Shown piece by piece: positions 30,925 through 38,185 of a stretch of 64,000 nt of DNA (its first letter is position 1; each line of letters opens with the position of its first letter). The DNA is from Hymenobacter mellowenesis (lineage in GTDB: Bacteria; Bacteroidota; Bacteroidia; Cytophagales; Hymenobacteraceae): the NCBI RefSeq assembly GCF_030581005.1, contig NZ_JAUQSX010000013.1, positions 158,758 to 222,757 of the forward strand, read 5' to 3'. Below the pieces are notes generated by a model. That model was not told where the DNA came from. It did not search any database and was given only the letters and a program-made list of their open reading frames with translations. The position numbers and the translations under genes are program-made.

Positions 30925-31383
30925 TTATTGCCCGATGATGACGCGGCGCATGCCGGTTTTCTCATAAGCGGTGCAGTGCACGATGTAAGAGCCGGCCGGC
31001 AGTTGGCTTACGTTGAGCACGGCAGCAATCTGGCCGTTCATCATGGTGTGGGTGATGACGGGGCGGCCGCCCGCGTCGGTCACTTCCACGCGGGTGGGGC
31101 CGGGGTTGTCGGTTTTCACAGTGAGCTTGCCGCCTACCGACTCGGCTTTCACCTTGATGGCGTTGGGGTTAGCTGCCGGAGTTTCGGGGGCGGGGGCGAT
31201 GAGGGCGGTGCCGGCCGGCGTGGTGGTAGGGGCGGCTACCGGGGCGGGGGCAGCCACGGCGCCGTTAGGCAAAATGGCCTCTTCTTTGGCCGGCGCGGCG
31301 GCTGGTGCGGCGCCAGGGGTTTGGGCCTGCGCTGCCACCGATATCAGGGCGCTGGCCAGCACGAATAGTAATAACTTTTTCAT
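30925..31383 (-). CDS. Small secreted protein with C-terminal T9SS-like sorting fold
   Basis: 152 residues from ATG 31381-31383. A signal peptide (MKKLLLFVLASALISVAAQAQ) leads into an Ala/Pro-rich, low-complexity linker (PGAAPAAAPAKEEAILPNG and PAPVAAPTTTPAGT). The C-terminal 75 residues (IKVKAESVGGKLTVKTDNPGPTRVEVTDAGGRPVITHTMMNGQIAAVLNVSQLPAGSYIVHCTAYEKTGMRRVIIGQ) look like a T9SS type A sorting domain: a two-strand start, GGR turn, then LPAGSYI and a basic end (RRVIIGQ). If that is right, the domain makes up most of the protein, with no separate cargo. It could also be a small periplasmic domain. Confidence 0.65.
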   Translation of the reverse strand: MKKLLLFVLASALISVAAQAQTPGAAPAAAPAKEEAILPNGAVAAPAPVAAPTTTPAGTALIAPAPETPAANPNAIKVKAESVGGKLTVKTDNPGPTRVEVTDAGGRPVITHTMMNGQIAAVLNVSQLPAGSYIVHCTAYEKTGMRRVIIGQ

Positions 31384-31525
31384 AAGTAGGATATGAGCGG
31401 GATGAAGTAAAGTGGCTACTGTAAAGCTACGCAATTATGAGGCCGAATTGGGCCAGGCAGGTGCCTGATGCAAAGCGGAAACGCCTTTTAAACGGGCTTA
31501 TTGCAAAACTTTATTTGGACCTGGC

Positions 31526-31557
31526 TTGCATTAGAATCAAATAAAACCTTACCTTTG
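31526..31557 (+). promoter_or_regulatory. Consensus promoter for tRNA-Pro(GGG)
   Basis: TTG (31526-31528), 21 bases, TACCTTTG (31550-31557); the tRNA starts 17 bases further. This is the best -33/-7 match in the window. Confidence 0.75.
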
Positions 31558-31573
31558 TCGCTCCAATACCAAT

Positions 31574-31647
31574 CGGGGTGTAGCGTAGCCTGGTATCGCG
31601 CCAGCATGGGGTGCTGGAGGTCGTAGGTTCGAATCCTGCCACTCCGA
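31574..31647 (+). tRNA. tRNA-Pro, anticodon GGG
   Basis: 74 nt. Acceptor CGGGGTG (31574-31580) pairs with CACTCCG (31640-31646, with one G-T pair), discriminator A. The anticodon stem CCAGC/GCTGG encloses ATGGGGT, giving anticodon GGG. The T arm is GTAGG TTCGAAT CCTGC. CCA is not encoded. Confidence 0.93.
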
Positions 31648-31668
31648 CTGAAAGAGCAGCCGCTCTCC

Positions 31669-31702
31669 AAAAGCCTCCGAACTTCCGGGTTCGGGGGCTT
31701 TT
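31669..31702 (+). terminator. Terminator after the first tRNA-Pro
   Basis: AAAAGCCTCCGAAC (31669-31682) pairs with GTTCGGGGGCTTTT (31689-31702), one G-T pair, 6-base loop, followed by TT. Confidence 0.85.
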
Positions 31703-31752
31703 TTCGGCCACTCATTGGAACTAGAAAACAGGTCGCCCCATCGGCCTGATTT

Positions 31753-31826
31753 CGGGGTGTAGCGCAGCCCGGTAGCGCGCGTCGTTCGGGACGACGAGGC
31801 CGTAGGTTCGAATCCTGCCACCCCGA
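31753..31826 (+). tRNA. tRNA-Pro, anticodon CGG
   Basis: 74 nt. Acceptor CGGGGTG (31753-31759) with CACCCCG (31819-31825), discriminator A. The anticodon stem CGTCG/CGACG encloses TTCGGGA, giving CGG. Its T arm is identical to that of the first tRNA, so the two are related by duplication. No clear TAnnTTTG lies between the first terminator and this gene. Confidence 0.93.
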
Positions 31827-31841
31827 CCCGAAAACAAACTG

Positions 31842-31875
31842 AAAAGGCCCGTTCCAATGCTGGAACGGGCCTTTT
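31842..31875. terminator. Terminator after the second tRNA-Pro
   Basis: Perfect 15-bp stem (31842-31856 with 31861-31875), loop ATGC, T run at the end. Confidence 0.92.
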
Positions 31876-31918
31876 CGATTTTAAGCCTTCGCGGCCCGGC
31901 TGCTCTGCCCGGTCTCCC

Positions 31919-31926
31919 TACCTTTG
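31919..31926 (+). promoter_or_regulatory. -7 element TACCTTTG before the barrel-like protein
   Basis: Exact TAnnTTTG, 31 bases before the ATG at 31958. No TTG at -33. Confidence 0.55.
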
Positions 31927-31957
31927 CGGCTTATCCGTTTTTCACCTTATTTCTCCA

Positions 31958-32644
31958 ATGAAAAAAGTACTTCTTTTCGCGCTGTTGGCCGCCAGTGCCC
32001 AAGCCAGCCACGCCCAAAGTATTGCGGCGGGCACCGTTTCGCTGGGTGGCAGCGTGGGCTACAGCCGCAACACCGGCAAATACAGCTACACGCAAGGCTC
32101 CACCAGCTACACGCAGGAAACGACCAGCAGCCAGTTCACTTTTACCCCATCGGTGGGGTATTTTGTGAAAGACAACCTGGCCATCGGACTCAACGCGGGC
32201 TATTCGGCCTACCGCAAGTCGTACACGAGCTACACGCCGGCGCCGACCGTAGTGCGGGCCGAACTGGACCCCACCACCACGCTGCGCCTGGGCGCCTACG
32301 TGCAGTATTACAAGATGCTGACCGAGCAGTTTGGCGTTCTGGGCACACTCAGCGGGGGCTACCAAAGCTCGCGCGATTCGCAGTACAACGGCAACGTTAT
32401 TCAGGAATTCAAAAATTCGGGCTACTACGCGGAGCTGACGCCGGGCATCATTTTCTTCCCCATTCCGAAGCTGGGCATCAGCGCATCCATTGGTTCGCTG
32501 GCCTACAATCACCTGAGCTACGACTACCCCACTGCGTCCAACAACCCGGCCCCGGCCGGGTACGAAAGCACCGCTAGCACCTTCGGCGCCCGTTTCGGGC
32601 TCGACCAGCTGTTGTTTGGCGGCACGTACTACTTCGGGCACTAA
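31958..32644 (+). CDS. Outer-membrane beta-barrel-like protein
   Basis: 228 residues. A signal peptide MKKVLLFALLAASAQASHAQ is followed by alternating hydrophobic-polar beta strands of 10-12 residues rich in Tyr, Ser, Gly and Thr (VSLGGSVGYSRNTG; QFTFTPSVGYFV; LAIGLNAGYSAYRKS; TLRLGAYVQYYKML; GVLGTLSGGYQSS; GYYAELTPGIIFFP). It ends with an aromatic (GGTYYFGH), typical of barrel proteins of the OmpW/porin-like superfamily. About eight strands fit the length. Function unknown (small porin, or structural protein). It has its own promoter element and a strong terminator, so it is a single gene. Confidence 0.85.
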   Translation: MKKVLLFALLAASAQASHAQSIAAGTVSLGGSVGYSRNTGKYSYTQGSTSYTQETTSSQFTFTPSVGYFVKDNLAIGLNAGYSAYRKSYTSYTPAPTVVRAELDPTTTLRLGAYVQYYKMLTEQFGVLGTLSGGYQSSRDSQYNGNVIQEFKNSGYYAELTPGIIFFPIPKLGISASIGSLAYNHLSYDYPTASNNPAPAGYESTASTFGARFGLDQLLFGGTYYFGH

Positions 32645-32661
32645 TTATTTTTCGCCTTCGC

Positions 32662-32695
32662 AAAAAGCCTTTAGCTAACCAGCTAAAGGCTTTTT
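32662..32695. terminator. Terminator after the barrel-like gene
   Basis: Perfect 15-bp stem (32662-32676 with 32681-32695), loop AACC, A and T runs on each side. Confidence 0.92.
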
Positions 32696-32787
32696 GCATT
32701 TTGGGCAAGAAGAGGTGAATGCTTGACCTTCATGGAATTATCATCGTAGACACGTTATTTTCATCAACATATTTACTACTTCCTGTC

Positions 32788-33507
32788 ATGAAACAACCCC
32801 TTACGCTGCTGGTCCTGCTGGGGGCCGCCTGGGGCGGAAGCCCCGCCCGCGCGCTGGCCCAATGCCATTTTGCTTACGTGCCGGTGTATGCGCACCACAC
32901 CTGCCACTGCCGCCACGACTCGTGCGAGGTGAAAAAGCCGTTCGTGCCCGCGCGTTGGGGCGGCTACCTCGGCGCACTGGGCATGGTCGACCAGCAGCGC
33001 ACGCCCTACGCCGGTGTCGATGCGATGGGCTACTATTGGTTGCGGCCCCGCTGGGCTACCGGCCTGCGCGGCAACCTCACCGGCAAAATGCCCGTGGGGG
33101 CGGCCCCCGAAACCGTCGGGGCCCAACAGCCGCTGGTGGACCAGTACGCTATTACCTGGACCAACAACCTGCTGCTGCTCGACCAGCCCCGCTGGCGCGT
33201 GATGGCCGTGGCCGGCGCCGGCGTGGGCGGCGCCCGCCTCTACGACAAAGCCGTGCAGGTGGCCACCAAAGGCAACTGTGGCTGTGGCACTACAGCCAAA
33301 GAAGTGGCCGGGGCCGCCGCGCCGGTGACGGAAGTGGGCTTGGCCGCGCTATACAAGCTGAAAGGGCCCGATGCCCCCTGGCTGACGCTGCGCGGGGAGT
33401 ACCGGCAGTGGAACGGCTCGGCTCCCTTCGGCCTGCCGCAGCAGTTTTCGAGCTACGTGCTGAGCATAGGTGTGAGCCTGCCCGATGCGCCGCCAAAGGG
33501 GCGGTGA
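32788..33507 (+). CDS. Secreted or outer-membrane protein of unknown family
   Basis: 239 residues from ATG 32788. Signal peptide MKQPLTLLVLLGAAWGGSPARALA, then a short Cys/His-rich stretch just after cleavage (QCHFAYVPVYAHHTCHCRHDSCE), which has four Cys and several His and may bind metal or form disulfides. The remainder is rich in beta-like strands (YLGALGMVDQQRTPYAGVDAMGYYWL; TGLRGNLTGKM; QPRWRVMAVAGAGVGGARL; PWLTLRGEYRQWN; SSYVLSIGVSL), suggesting a small outer-membrane barrel. A second cysteine pair (NCGCG) lies near the middle. I do not recognise a named family. The upstream frame from 32719 is rejected. Confidence 0.65.
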   Translation: MKQPLTLLVLLGAAWGGSPARALAQCHFAYVPVYAHHTCHCRHDSCEVKKPFVPARWGGYLGALGMVDQQRTPYAGVDAMGYYWLRPRWATGLRGNLTGKMPVGAAPETVGAQQPLVDQYAITWTNNLLLLDQPRWRVMAVAGAGVGGARLYDKAVQVATKGNCGCGTTAKEVAGAAAPVTEVGLAALYKLKGPDAPWLTLRGEYRQWNGSAPFGLPQQFSSYVLSIGVSLPDAPPKGR

Positions 33508-33524
33508 TTGGGGTAGGGTGATAA

Positions 33525-33640
33525 AAAGAGAACGTCATGCTGAGCGAAGTCGAAGCATCTCGCGTGCCATAGCAACCCATTCGATTGAGTTACTACCCCA
33601 CGCCAGGTGCTTCGACTTCGCTCAGCATGACGTTCTCTTT
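33525..33640. repeat. Palindromic dispersed repeat, copy 5
   Basis: Arms 33525-33564 and 33601-33640 pair over 40 bases with two mismatches. The core is CGTCATGCTGAGCGAAGTCG on the left, with matching change on the right (GACTTCGC). It lies between convergent genes. Confidence 0.93.
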
Positions 33641-33651
33641 TCTTCTACTTC

Positions 33652-34170
33652 CTATTTCACTCCAATCCAGACCTCCGAAGCGTCATTGGCGCCGAAGCGC
33701 TCGAGGTAGAAGTCGCCGCGCTGGGTGAGCTTCTGGGTTTTGATGGCTTCGAGGGCAGCGGGGTAGAGCTTGTTGGGTGCCAGCAGGTAGCTCACGCCCG
33801 CTAGGCGGGCGGCCACCACGCGCTGGCCGGCGGGCACCAGGCGGTAGCGGAAGCCCGCTGGCAAGGGCTTGGTGGTATCGGCCACAGCCAGGCCGATGAA
33901 GGCGGTGATGGTGTCGTGGGCGGTTTCGGGGTCGTTGAGGTAAAGGTTGGCGAGGTCGCCGCCGAGGCGGGCCTGGGCGTCTTTGGCGCTTCGGAAGAGC
34001 TGGCCGAAGGCATCGCCCGTGACTTTGCCGTGGTAGGGCTGGCCGGCCAAGTAGAGCGGCGCGGCGGTGGTTTCGAGGGCTACGGTGGGGCTGCGGTTGC
34101 CGCCGAGGTAAACGTAGACGCCCGCGGCGAGGACAGTGAGCAGGATGATGGCGAGGAAGAGGTAACGCAC
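33652..34170 (-). CDS. Membrane-anchored GyrI-like / effector-binding-domain-like protein (uncertain)
   Basis: 172 residues from a GTG at 34168-34170 (M-RYLFLAIILLTVLAAGVYVYLGG). One membrane segment at the N-terminus precedes an extracytoplasmic or cytoplasmic domain. The ATG at 34260 would overlap the start of the opposite-strand gene, so the GTG is preferred. The domain (ALETTAAPLYLAGQPYHGKVTGDAFGQLFRSAKDAQ; ADTTKPLPAGFRYRLVPAGQRVVAARLAG; FYLERFGANDASEVWIGV) resembles the GyrI-like small-molecule-binding fold, with a P-AGxR-Y-VPA-R pattern. This assignment is weak. It converges with the upstream repeat-linked gene and is divergent from the next. Confidence 0.55.
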   Translation of the reverse strand: MRYLFLAIILLTVLAAGVYVYLGGNRSPTVALETTAAPLYLAGQPYHGKVTGDAFGQLFRSAKDAQARLGGDLANLYLNDPETAHDTITAFIGLAVADTTKPLPAGFRYRLVPAGQRVVAARLAGVSYLLAPNKLYPAALEAIKTQKLTQRGDFYLERFGANDASEVWIGVK

Positions 34171-34258
34171 AGTGTAAGAGAATGGTCTATATTGCAGGGA
34201 GGTAGGACGGCCACGCCGGCCCGCTAATTTGTCCAGCCACAAACTTACTCGCGCGCCC

Positions 34259-34969
34259 ATGAAGCTCTACCTAATACTCTTGGTGGCCTTGCTGGCGGGA
34301 GGCCGGCCGGCAGTCGCACAAGCGCCGATTGCCCCCGCCGAGTGGGCCCCGCGCCGGTGGACGGTGGGCGTCCAAGCCGCCTTCTACCCGCGCATTGCCT
34401 ACGAGCCCGCCACCGATGGGAGCGGCGCAGTTTTCGTGCGGCCTTGGCCGTTGATGCCCACCATTGCCTACCGGATAAAGCAGAAGACCAGCCTGGAACT
34501 GGGGCTGTTGCTGCGAACGATGCCGCAGCGCACCAGCGCCTTCAGCGATGGCTATGGCACCAGCGTTACGCAGGCTAACGCCACCTCCTGGGCGGTGCCC
34601 ATCATCACGCGGGCGCACTTACTGCTGCCTAATCCGGGGCGCTGGCAGGCCGATTTTGAAATTGGCTTTATGCCCCTGTCAGCTTCTTACCGCCAAGAAC
34701 AATTTTATACCAATGCCCAGACGGGCCAGCAATCAAAGTCCGGAGAGGTTAGCTACTCCTACAACGACTTCCTGTTCGTGGGCGGGGTGGGCGGCGCCTA
34801 TGTCCTCACGCCCAACCTGCGGCTCACGGCCGATGCGCGGGTGACGTATTCGGTGCTGCTGGCCGTGGTCGGGGTAGCGCTTTCGAAATACGGCATTCAG
34901 AACAGCATCTCGGCCTTTGCCCCGGCCCTGAGCGGAGGCATGAGCTATCAGTTTGGGAAGACGCTCTGA
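34259..34969 (+). CDS. Outer-membrane beta-barrel-like protein
   Basis: 236 residues from ATG 34259 (MKLYLILLVALLAGGRPAVAQ, a signal peptide). The body alternates aromatic-rich beta strands: RRWTVGVQAAFYPRIAYEP, PTIAYRIKQKTSLELGLLLRTM, AVPIITRAHLLLPN, GRWQADFEIGFMPLSASYRQ, YNDFLFVGGVGGAYVLT, LRLTADARVTYSVLL, ending GGMSYQFGKTL, with a final Phe region common in barrels. Likely an eight- to ten-strand outer-membrane barrel; no named family recognised. It is divergent from the GTG-start gene and converges with the ABC exporter, with nine bases between stop codons. Confidence 0.75.
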   Translation: MKLYLILLVALLAGGRPAVAQAPIAPAEWAPRRWTVGVQAAFYPRIAYEPATDGSGAVFVRPWPLMPTIAYRIKQKTSLELGLLLRTMPQRTSAFSDGYGTSVTQANATSWAVPIITRAHLLLPNPGRWQADFEIGFMPLSASYRQEQFYTNAQTGQQSKSGEVSYSYNDFLFVGGVGGAYVLTPNLRLTADARVTYSVLLAVVGVALSKYGIQNSISAFAPALSGGMSYQFGKTL

Positions 34970-34978
34970 GCCGACCGG

Positions 34979-36769
34979 CTATTTTCCGTCTGGCGAAGTG
35001 TCCGCCACCACGTACTGCATGCGGTAGAGCTGTGCGTAGTAGCCGCCCTCGATGCGCAGCAGTTCCTCGTGGGTGCCGGTTTCCTTGATTTCGCCTTTGT
35101 CGAGGACGATGATTTTATCAGCTTTCTGGATGGTGCTCAGGCGGTGGGCGATGACGAGCGAGGTGCGGCCCTGCATCAGCTTTTCGATGGCGGACTGAAT
35201 GAGTTCCTCGGTTTCGGAATCGACCGACGAGGTAGCTTCATCGAGCACGATGACGCGGGGCTGGTACACCATGGCCCGCACGAAGCTGATGAGCTGGCGC
35301 TGGCCCACCGAGAGCGTGGCGCCGCGCTCCATCACGGGGTAGCCGAGGCCGTCGGGCAGGCGCTCGATGAAGCGGCGGGCGCCCACAAGGTCGGCCGCTT
35401 CCCAGATTTGCTGGTCGGTGATGGTTTTGTTGCCGAGGGTGATGTTGTCGCGGATGCTGCCGGCGAAGAGGAAAACGTCCTGCAGCACCACGCCGATTTG
35501 GCGGCGCAGCAGACTGAGGTCGTACTCGCGCAGGTCGCGGCCGTCGATGCAGATGCTGCCTTCCTGAATGTCATAGAATCGGCTCAGCAGGTTGATGATG
35601 CTGGTTTTGCCGGCGCCGGTGGCGCCCACGAAGGCGATGGTCTGGCCGGGCTTCACGTGAAAGCTGATGTCCTTGAGCACCCAGTCGGGCTCGTTGTAGG
35701 CAAACTTGACGTGCTTGAATTCCACGTCGCCCTGGATTTCGGCCGGCGCAAAGGTGCCGGTGGTGGCTATCAAATCCTGGTTATCGAGGAGCTTGAGCAG
35801 GCGCTCGGTGCTCACCAGGCCCAACTGCAGGGTATTGAACCGGTCGGCAATCTGGCGGATGGGGCGGAAAAACAGCGCGTTGTACATGATGAAGGCGATG
35901 AGCGCTCCCTTCGAAATCGAGCCCTCAATCTGGCCCTGGGCGGCGTACCACACCAGCAGTCCTACGCCAATGGCGCCCAGCACCTCGGCCACCGGAAAGT
36001 AGATGCTGTAGTAGAGCACCGAGCGGATGTTGGCGTCGGTGTGCTCCTGGTTGATGGCTTTGAACTTGCGGTATTCGCGGTCTTCGTTGTTGAAAATTTG
36101 GACCACGTTCATGCCCGTGAGGTGCTCCTGCACGAAGCTGTTGAGCTTGGCCACGGCCGTGCGCACGTCCTGAAACGAGCCCTTAATTTTCTCCTTGAAA
36201 ACATAGGTGCTGAAGAGCAGCGGCGGAATGACGGACAGGCTGATGAGCGTCAGGCGCCAGTCAATCCAGAACATGAAGGCCATGATGAAGAGCAACTGCA
36301 GAATGTCGCCCACCATGGCGGCCAGGCCCTCGCTGAACACATCGGACAGGGTTTCGACGTCGGAGATGTTGCGCGTCACGAGCACGCCGATGGGCGTCTG
36401 GTCGAAGAATTTGAGCTTGAGGCTGAGCAGGTGGCGGTAGAGGTCGGTGCGGATGTCGCGCACGATGTATTGGCCCAGCCAGCCGCCGTAGTACGTCTGC
36501 AAATAGCTTACGCCGGCGTGAGCCACCAGCAGCACCAGCAGCAGCAGAAACATGGTGTTCAGCCCGCGCATGTCGTTCTGCTCGATGCTGACATCGACCA
36601 TGCGCTGGATGAGGAAGGGGCGCAGCGTGCCCAGCACGGCTGTGGCCACGGTGAGCACCACGAGGCCGATGAACACGCGCCGGTAGGGGCGCACGTAGCT
36701 GAGCAGGCGGCGCAGCACGGCCCAGTCGAATACCTGACCAGTTTTGGTAGCGGAAGTGGTGGGGTCCAT
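34979..36769 (-). CDS. ABC exporter, fused membrane and ATPase domains
   Basis: 596 residues. Six membrane helices (VFIGLVVLTVATAVLGTL; FLLLLVLLVAHAGVSYL; ILQLLFIMAFMFWI; LTLISLSVIPPLLFSTYVF; VAEVLGAIGVGLLVWYA, and one more) are followed by the ABC domain: Walker A GATGAGKTS, Q-loop GVVLQDVFLFAGS, signature LSVGQRQLISFVRAM (LSVGQ instead of LSGGQ), Walker B VIVLDEATSSVD and H-loop IAHRLST. MsbA/BmrA-like multidrug or lipid exporter half. This gene often lies near truA in Bacteroidetes; here truA is about 9 kb away, with secreted-protein genes in between. A GACCTTTG element lies nine bases before the ATG. Confidence 0.92.
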   Translation of the reverse strand: MDPTTSATKTGQVFDWAVLRRLLSYVRPYRRVFIGLVVLTVATAVLGTLRPFLIQRMVDVSIEQNDMRGLNTMFLLLLVLLVAHAGVSYLQTYYGGWLGQYIVRDIRTDLYRHLLSLKLKFFDQTPIGVLVTRNISDVETLSDVFSEGLAAMVGDILQLLFIMAFMFWIDWRLTLISLSVIPPLLFSTYVFKEKIKGSFQDVRTAVAKLNSFVQEHLTGMNVVQIFNNEDREYRKFKAINQEHTDANIRSVLYYSIYFPVAEVLGAIGVGLLVWYAAQGQIEGSISKGALIAFIMYNALFFRPIRQIADRFNTLQLGLVSTERLLKLLDNQDLIATTGTFAPAEIQGDVEFKHVKFAYNEPDWVLKDISFHVKPGQTIAFVGATGAGKTSIINLLSRFYDIQEGSICIDGRDLREYDLSLLRRQIGVVLQDVFLFAGSIRDNITLGNKTITDQQIWEAADLVGARRFIERLPDGLGYPVMERGATLSVGQRQLISFVRAMVYQPRVIVLDEATSSVDSETEELIQSAIEKLMQGRTSLVIAHRLSTIQKADKIIVLDKGEIKETGTHEELLRIEGGYYAQLYRMQYVVADTSPDGK

Positions 36770-36777
36770 AAGTGGAA

Positions 36778-36785
36778 CAAAGGTC
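36778..36785 (-). promoter_or_regulatory. Possible -7 element GACCTTTG, eight bases from the ABC exporter start
   Basis: The octamer ends eight bases before the ATG (36767-36769). If it works, the transcript would be leaderless or nearly so. The first base differs from TAnnTTTG. Confidence 0.35.
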
Positions 36786-36905
36786 GGGAAGAAACCGCGG
36801 GCGGGGCCAAAGAGTTGGCGAGCGTTTATTGCTGGGGAGAATTGGCCCAGGCAACGGTCAAGCGCTTTTCTTCATCTTCGGGTACATCACCCTTCCTGCA
36901 ACGCC

Positions 36906-38003
36906 ATGACCCGTCTGCTTCCAACTTTATTTCGCTTTCTTTTCTTTGGCCTGTGCCTGCTGCTGGCGGGCGCCGGCTGGGCCCAAACCGTGAACGTGGA
37001 CGCTGTGACGCGCTACTGGGAAATCACCGACGGCCTGCGCCAGAATAAGCCCATCACCGACGCCGTGTGGCAGGAGTTTCTGGAGATACCCGGCAACAAG
37101 GTGTATGCGCGCGGCATCTTCTCGCCCGAAGACCTGGTGGCCTACCGCCGGGCCATGGAGGTGGTGTACATGCCCCGCTACGACTCGCTGCGGCAGGTGC
37201 GGCTCAAAAAACAGTCGTGGTACTATGTGCTGGTGAACGACTATAAGGAGCGCGAGGCCGAGCACCGCGCCTTCATCGCCACGGTGGCCAAGAGCCCGGA
37301 GGCCATCGACCTGATGTACCAGAAAGCCTACCAGTACCTGCCCGCCCGCAACCACACCAAGGTGGCCAACCTGAAAATCTACTACGAAGCCCTGGGCAAC
37401 GACGCCACCTCGCAGCAGGAAGGCCTGTTCTACAGCCTGCGCGCCACTTTCGACGCCCGCGAAGTGCAGCCCGGCCTGCTCGAAGGCCACGAAATGCACC
37501 ACCAGCTGCGCACCGGCCGGGACTTCGGTTCCATTGCCGACGACGACCTGGGCCTGCTGGAAATCCTCTACAGCACCCAGAACGAGGGCCTGGCCGACCT
37601 CATCGACAAGCCCGCCACCCTGGCCCTGCCCGGCGACACCCACAGCATCCGCGAGTGGGCCCTGGACCCCGCGCCCGCCTTCCTGCACAAGCTCGATTCT
37701 ACTATTCAGGCGCGGGCCAAGGGGGGCGCCCCGGCTTCCGGGCGCTACTACCGCCGCCTTTCCAACGGCTCGAACGGCCACGTGCCCGGCTTCTTCATGG
37801 CGCGCACCATCCAGCGCAACGGCTACCTCAAACCGCTCATCAAGGCCGCCGACGACCCGTTTGCCTTCTTCTACCTCTACCAGAAGGCCGCGAAAAAAGA
37901 CAAGGAGCACGCCCCGCTCTTCTCCGACGACGCTATGCGCTACCTCAAAGCGCTAGAGGCCCGCTACCCCAGGCCCAAAGGCCACCCCGCCGCCGCTTCC
38001 TAG
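36906..38003 (+). CDS. DUF5700-type putative Zn-dependent protease
   Basis: 365 residues from ATG 36906. Signal peptide MTRLLPTLFRFLFFGLCLLLAGAGWAQ. Residues 195-199 are HEMHH, an HExxH zinc site, in the context LLEGHEMHHQLRTG; the downstream LYSTQNEGLADLIDKPA (near residue 222-237) offers the third ligand Glu, the gluzincin-like pattern of this family. The regions before it (ITDGLRQNKPITDAVWQEFLEIPG; MPRYDSLRQVRLKKQSWYYVLVNDYKE) are helical. It should be a periplasmic or secreted metallopeptidase, but no substrate is known. A signal-peptide-bearing product, divergent from the ABC exporter; the end overlaps no gene. Confidence 0.85.
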   Translation: MTRLLPTLFRFLFFGLCLLLAGAGWAQTVNVDAVTRYWEITDGLRQNKPITDAVWQEFLEIPGNKVYARGIFSPEDLVAYRRAMEVVYMPRYDSLRQVRLKKQSWYYVLVNDYKEREAEHRAFIATVAKSPEAIDLMYQKAYQYLPARNHTKVANLKIYYEALGNDATSQQEGLFYSLRATFDAREVQPGLLEGHEMHHQLRTGRDFGSIADDDLGLLEILYSTQNEGLADLIDKPATLALPGDTHSIREWALDPAPAFLHKLDSTIQARAKGGAPASGRYYRRLSNGSNGHVPGFFMARTIQRNGYLKPLIKAADDPFAFFYLYQKAAKKDKEHAPLFSDDAMRYLKALEARYPRPKGHPAAAS

Positions 38004-38107
38004 CCCCCGACCTGTACGCCGCCTACAAGCGCGCCCACCGCGTGGGCAGCACCGGCGGCAAGAGCGGCAAGGAAAAGGCGCAGTAGGGAAAGAGGGAAGG
38101 AAACGTC

Positions 38108-38170
38108 AAATCGGCTGTCATCCTGAGCATTCTGCAATTAAAGCAGGATGTTCAGGATGACAGCCGATTT
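38108..38170. repeat. Inverted repeat with 19-bp arms, REP-like core TGTCATCCTGAGC
   Basis: Arms 38108-38126 and 38152-38170 are exact complements; inner GCA and TGC add a little pairing. The core resembles the dispersed palindrome (GTCATGCTGAGC). It lies between convergent genes (stops 38003 and 38186) and may serve as their terminator. Confidence 0.8.
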
Positions 38171-38185
38171 AGTAGCTGACCGCGT

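Noticed and set aside
31488..31857. Minus-strand small frames overlapping the tRNA genes (GFEPTTSSTP-like products)
   Set aside because: This is the familiar false product of reading tRNA genes on the reverse strand.
34171..34260. ATG start at 34260 for the minus-strand gene ending at 33652
   Set aside because: It would overlap the divergent gene start at 34259, and the added residues are not a signal peptide; GTG 34170 places a membrane segment at the N-terminus.
35069..37048. 659-codon plus-strand frame over the ABC exporter
   Set aside because: Antisense to a complete ABC exporter, with His/Gln/Ala-rich content typical of a mirror frame.
38004..38100. Extension of the DUF5700 gene in another frame past its stop
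   Set aside because: The frame has continued coding-like codons up to 38086, but there is no homology signal, and the domain is complete before the stop.
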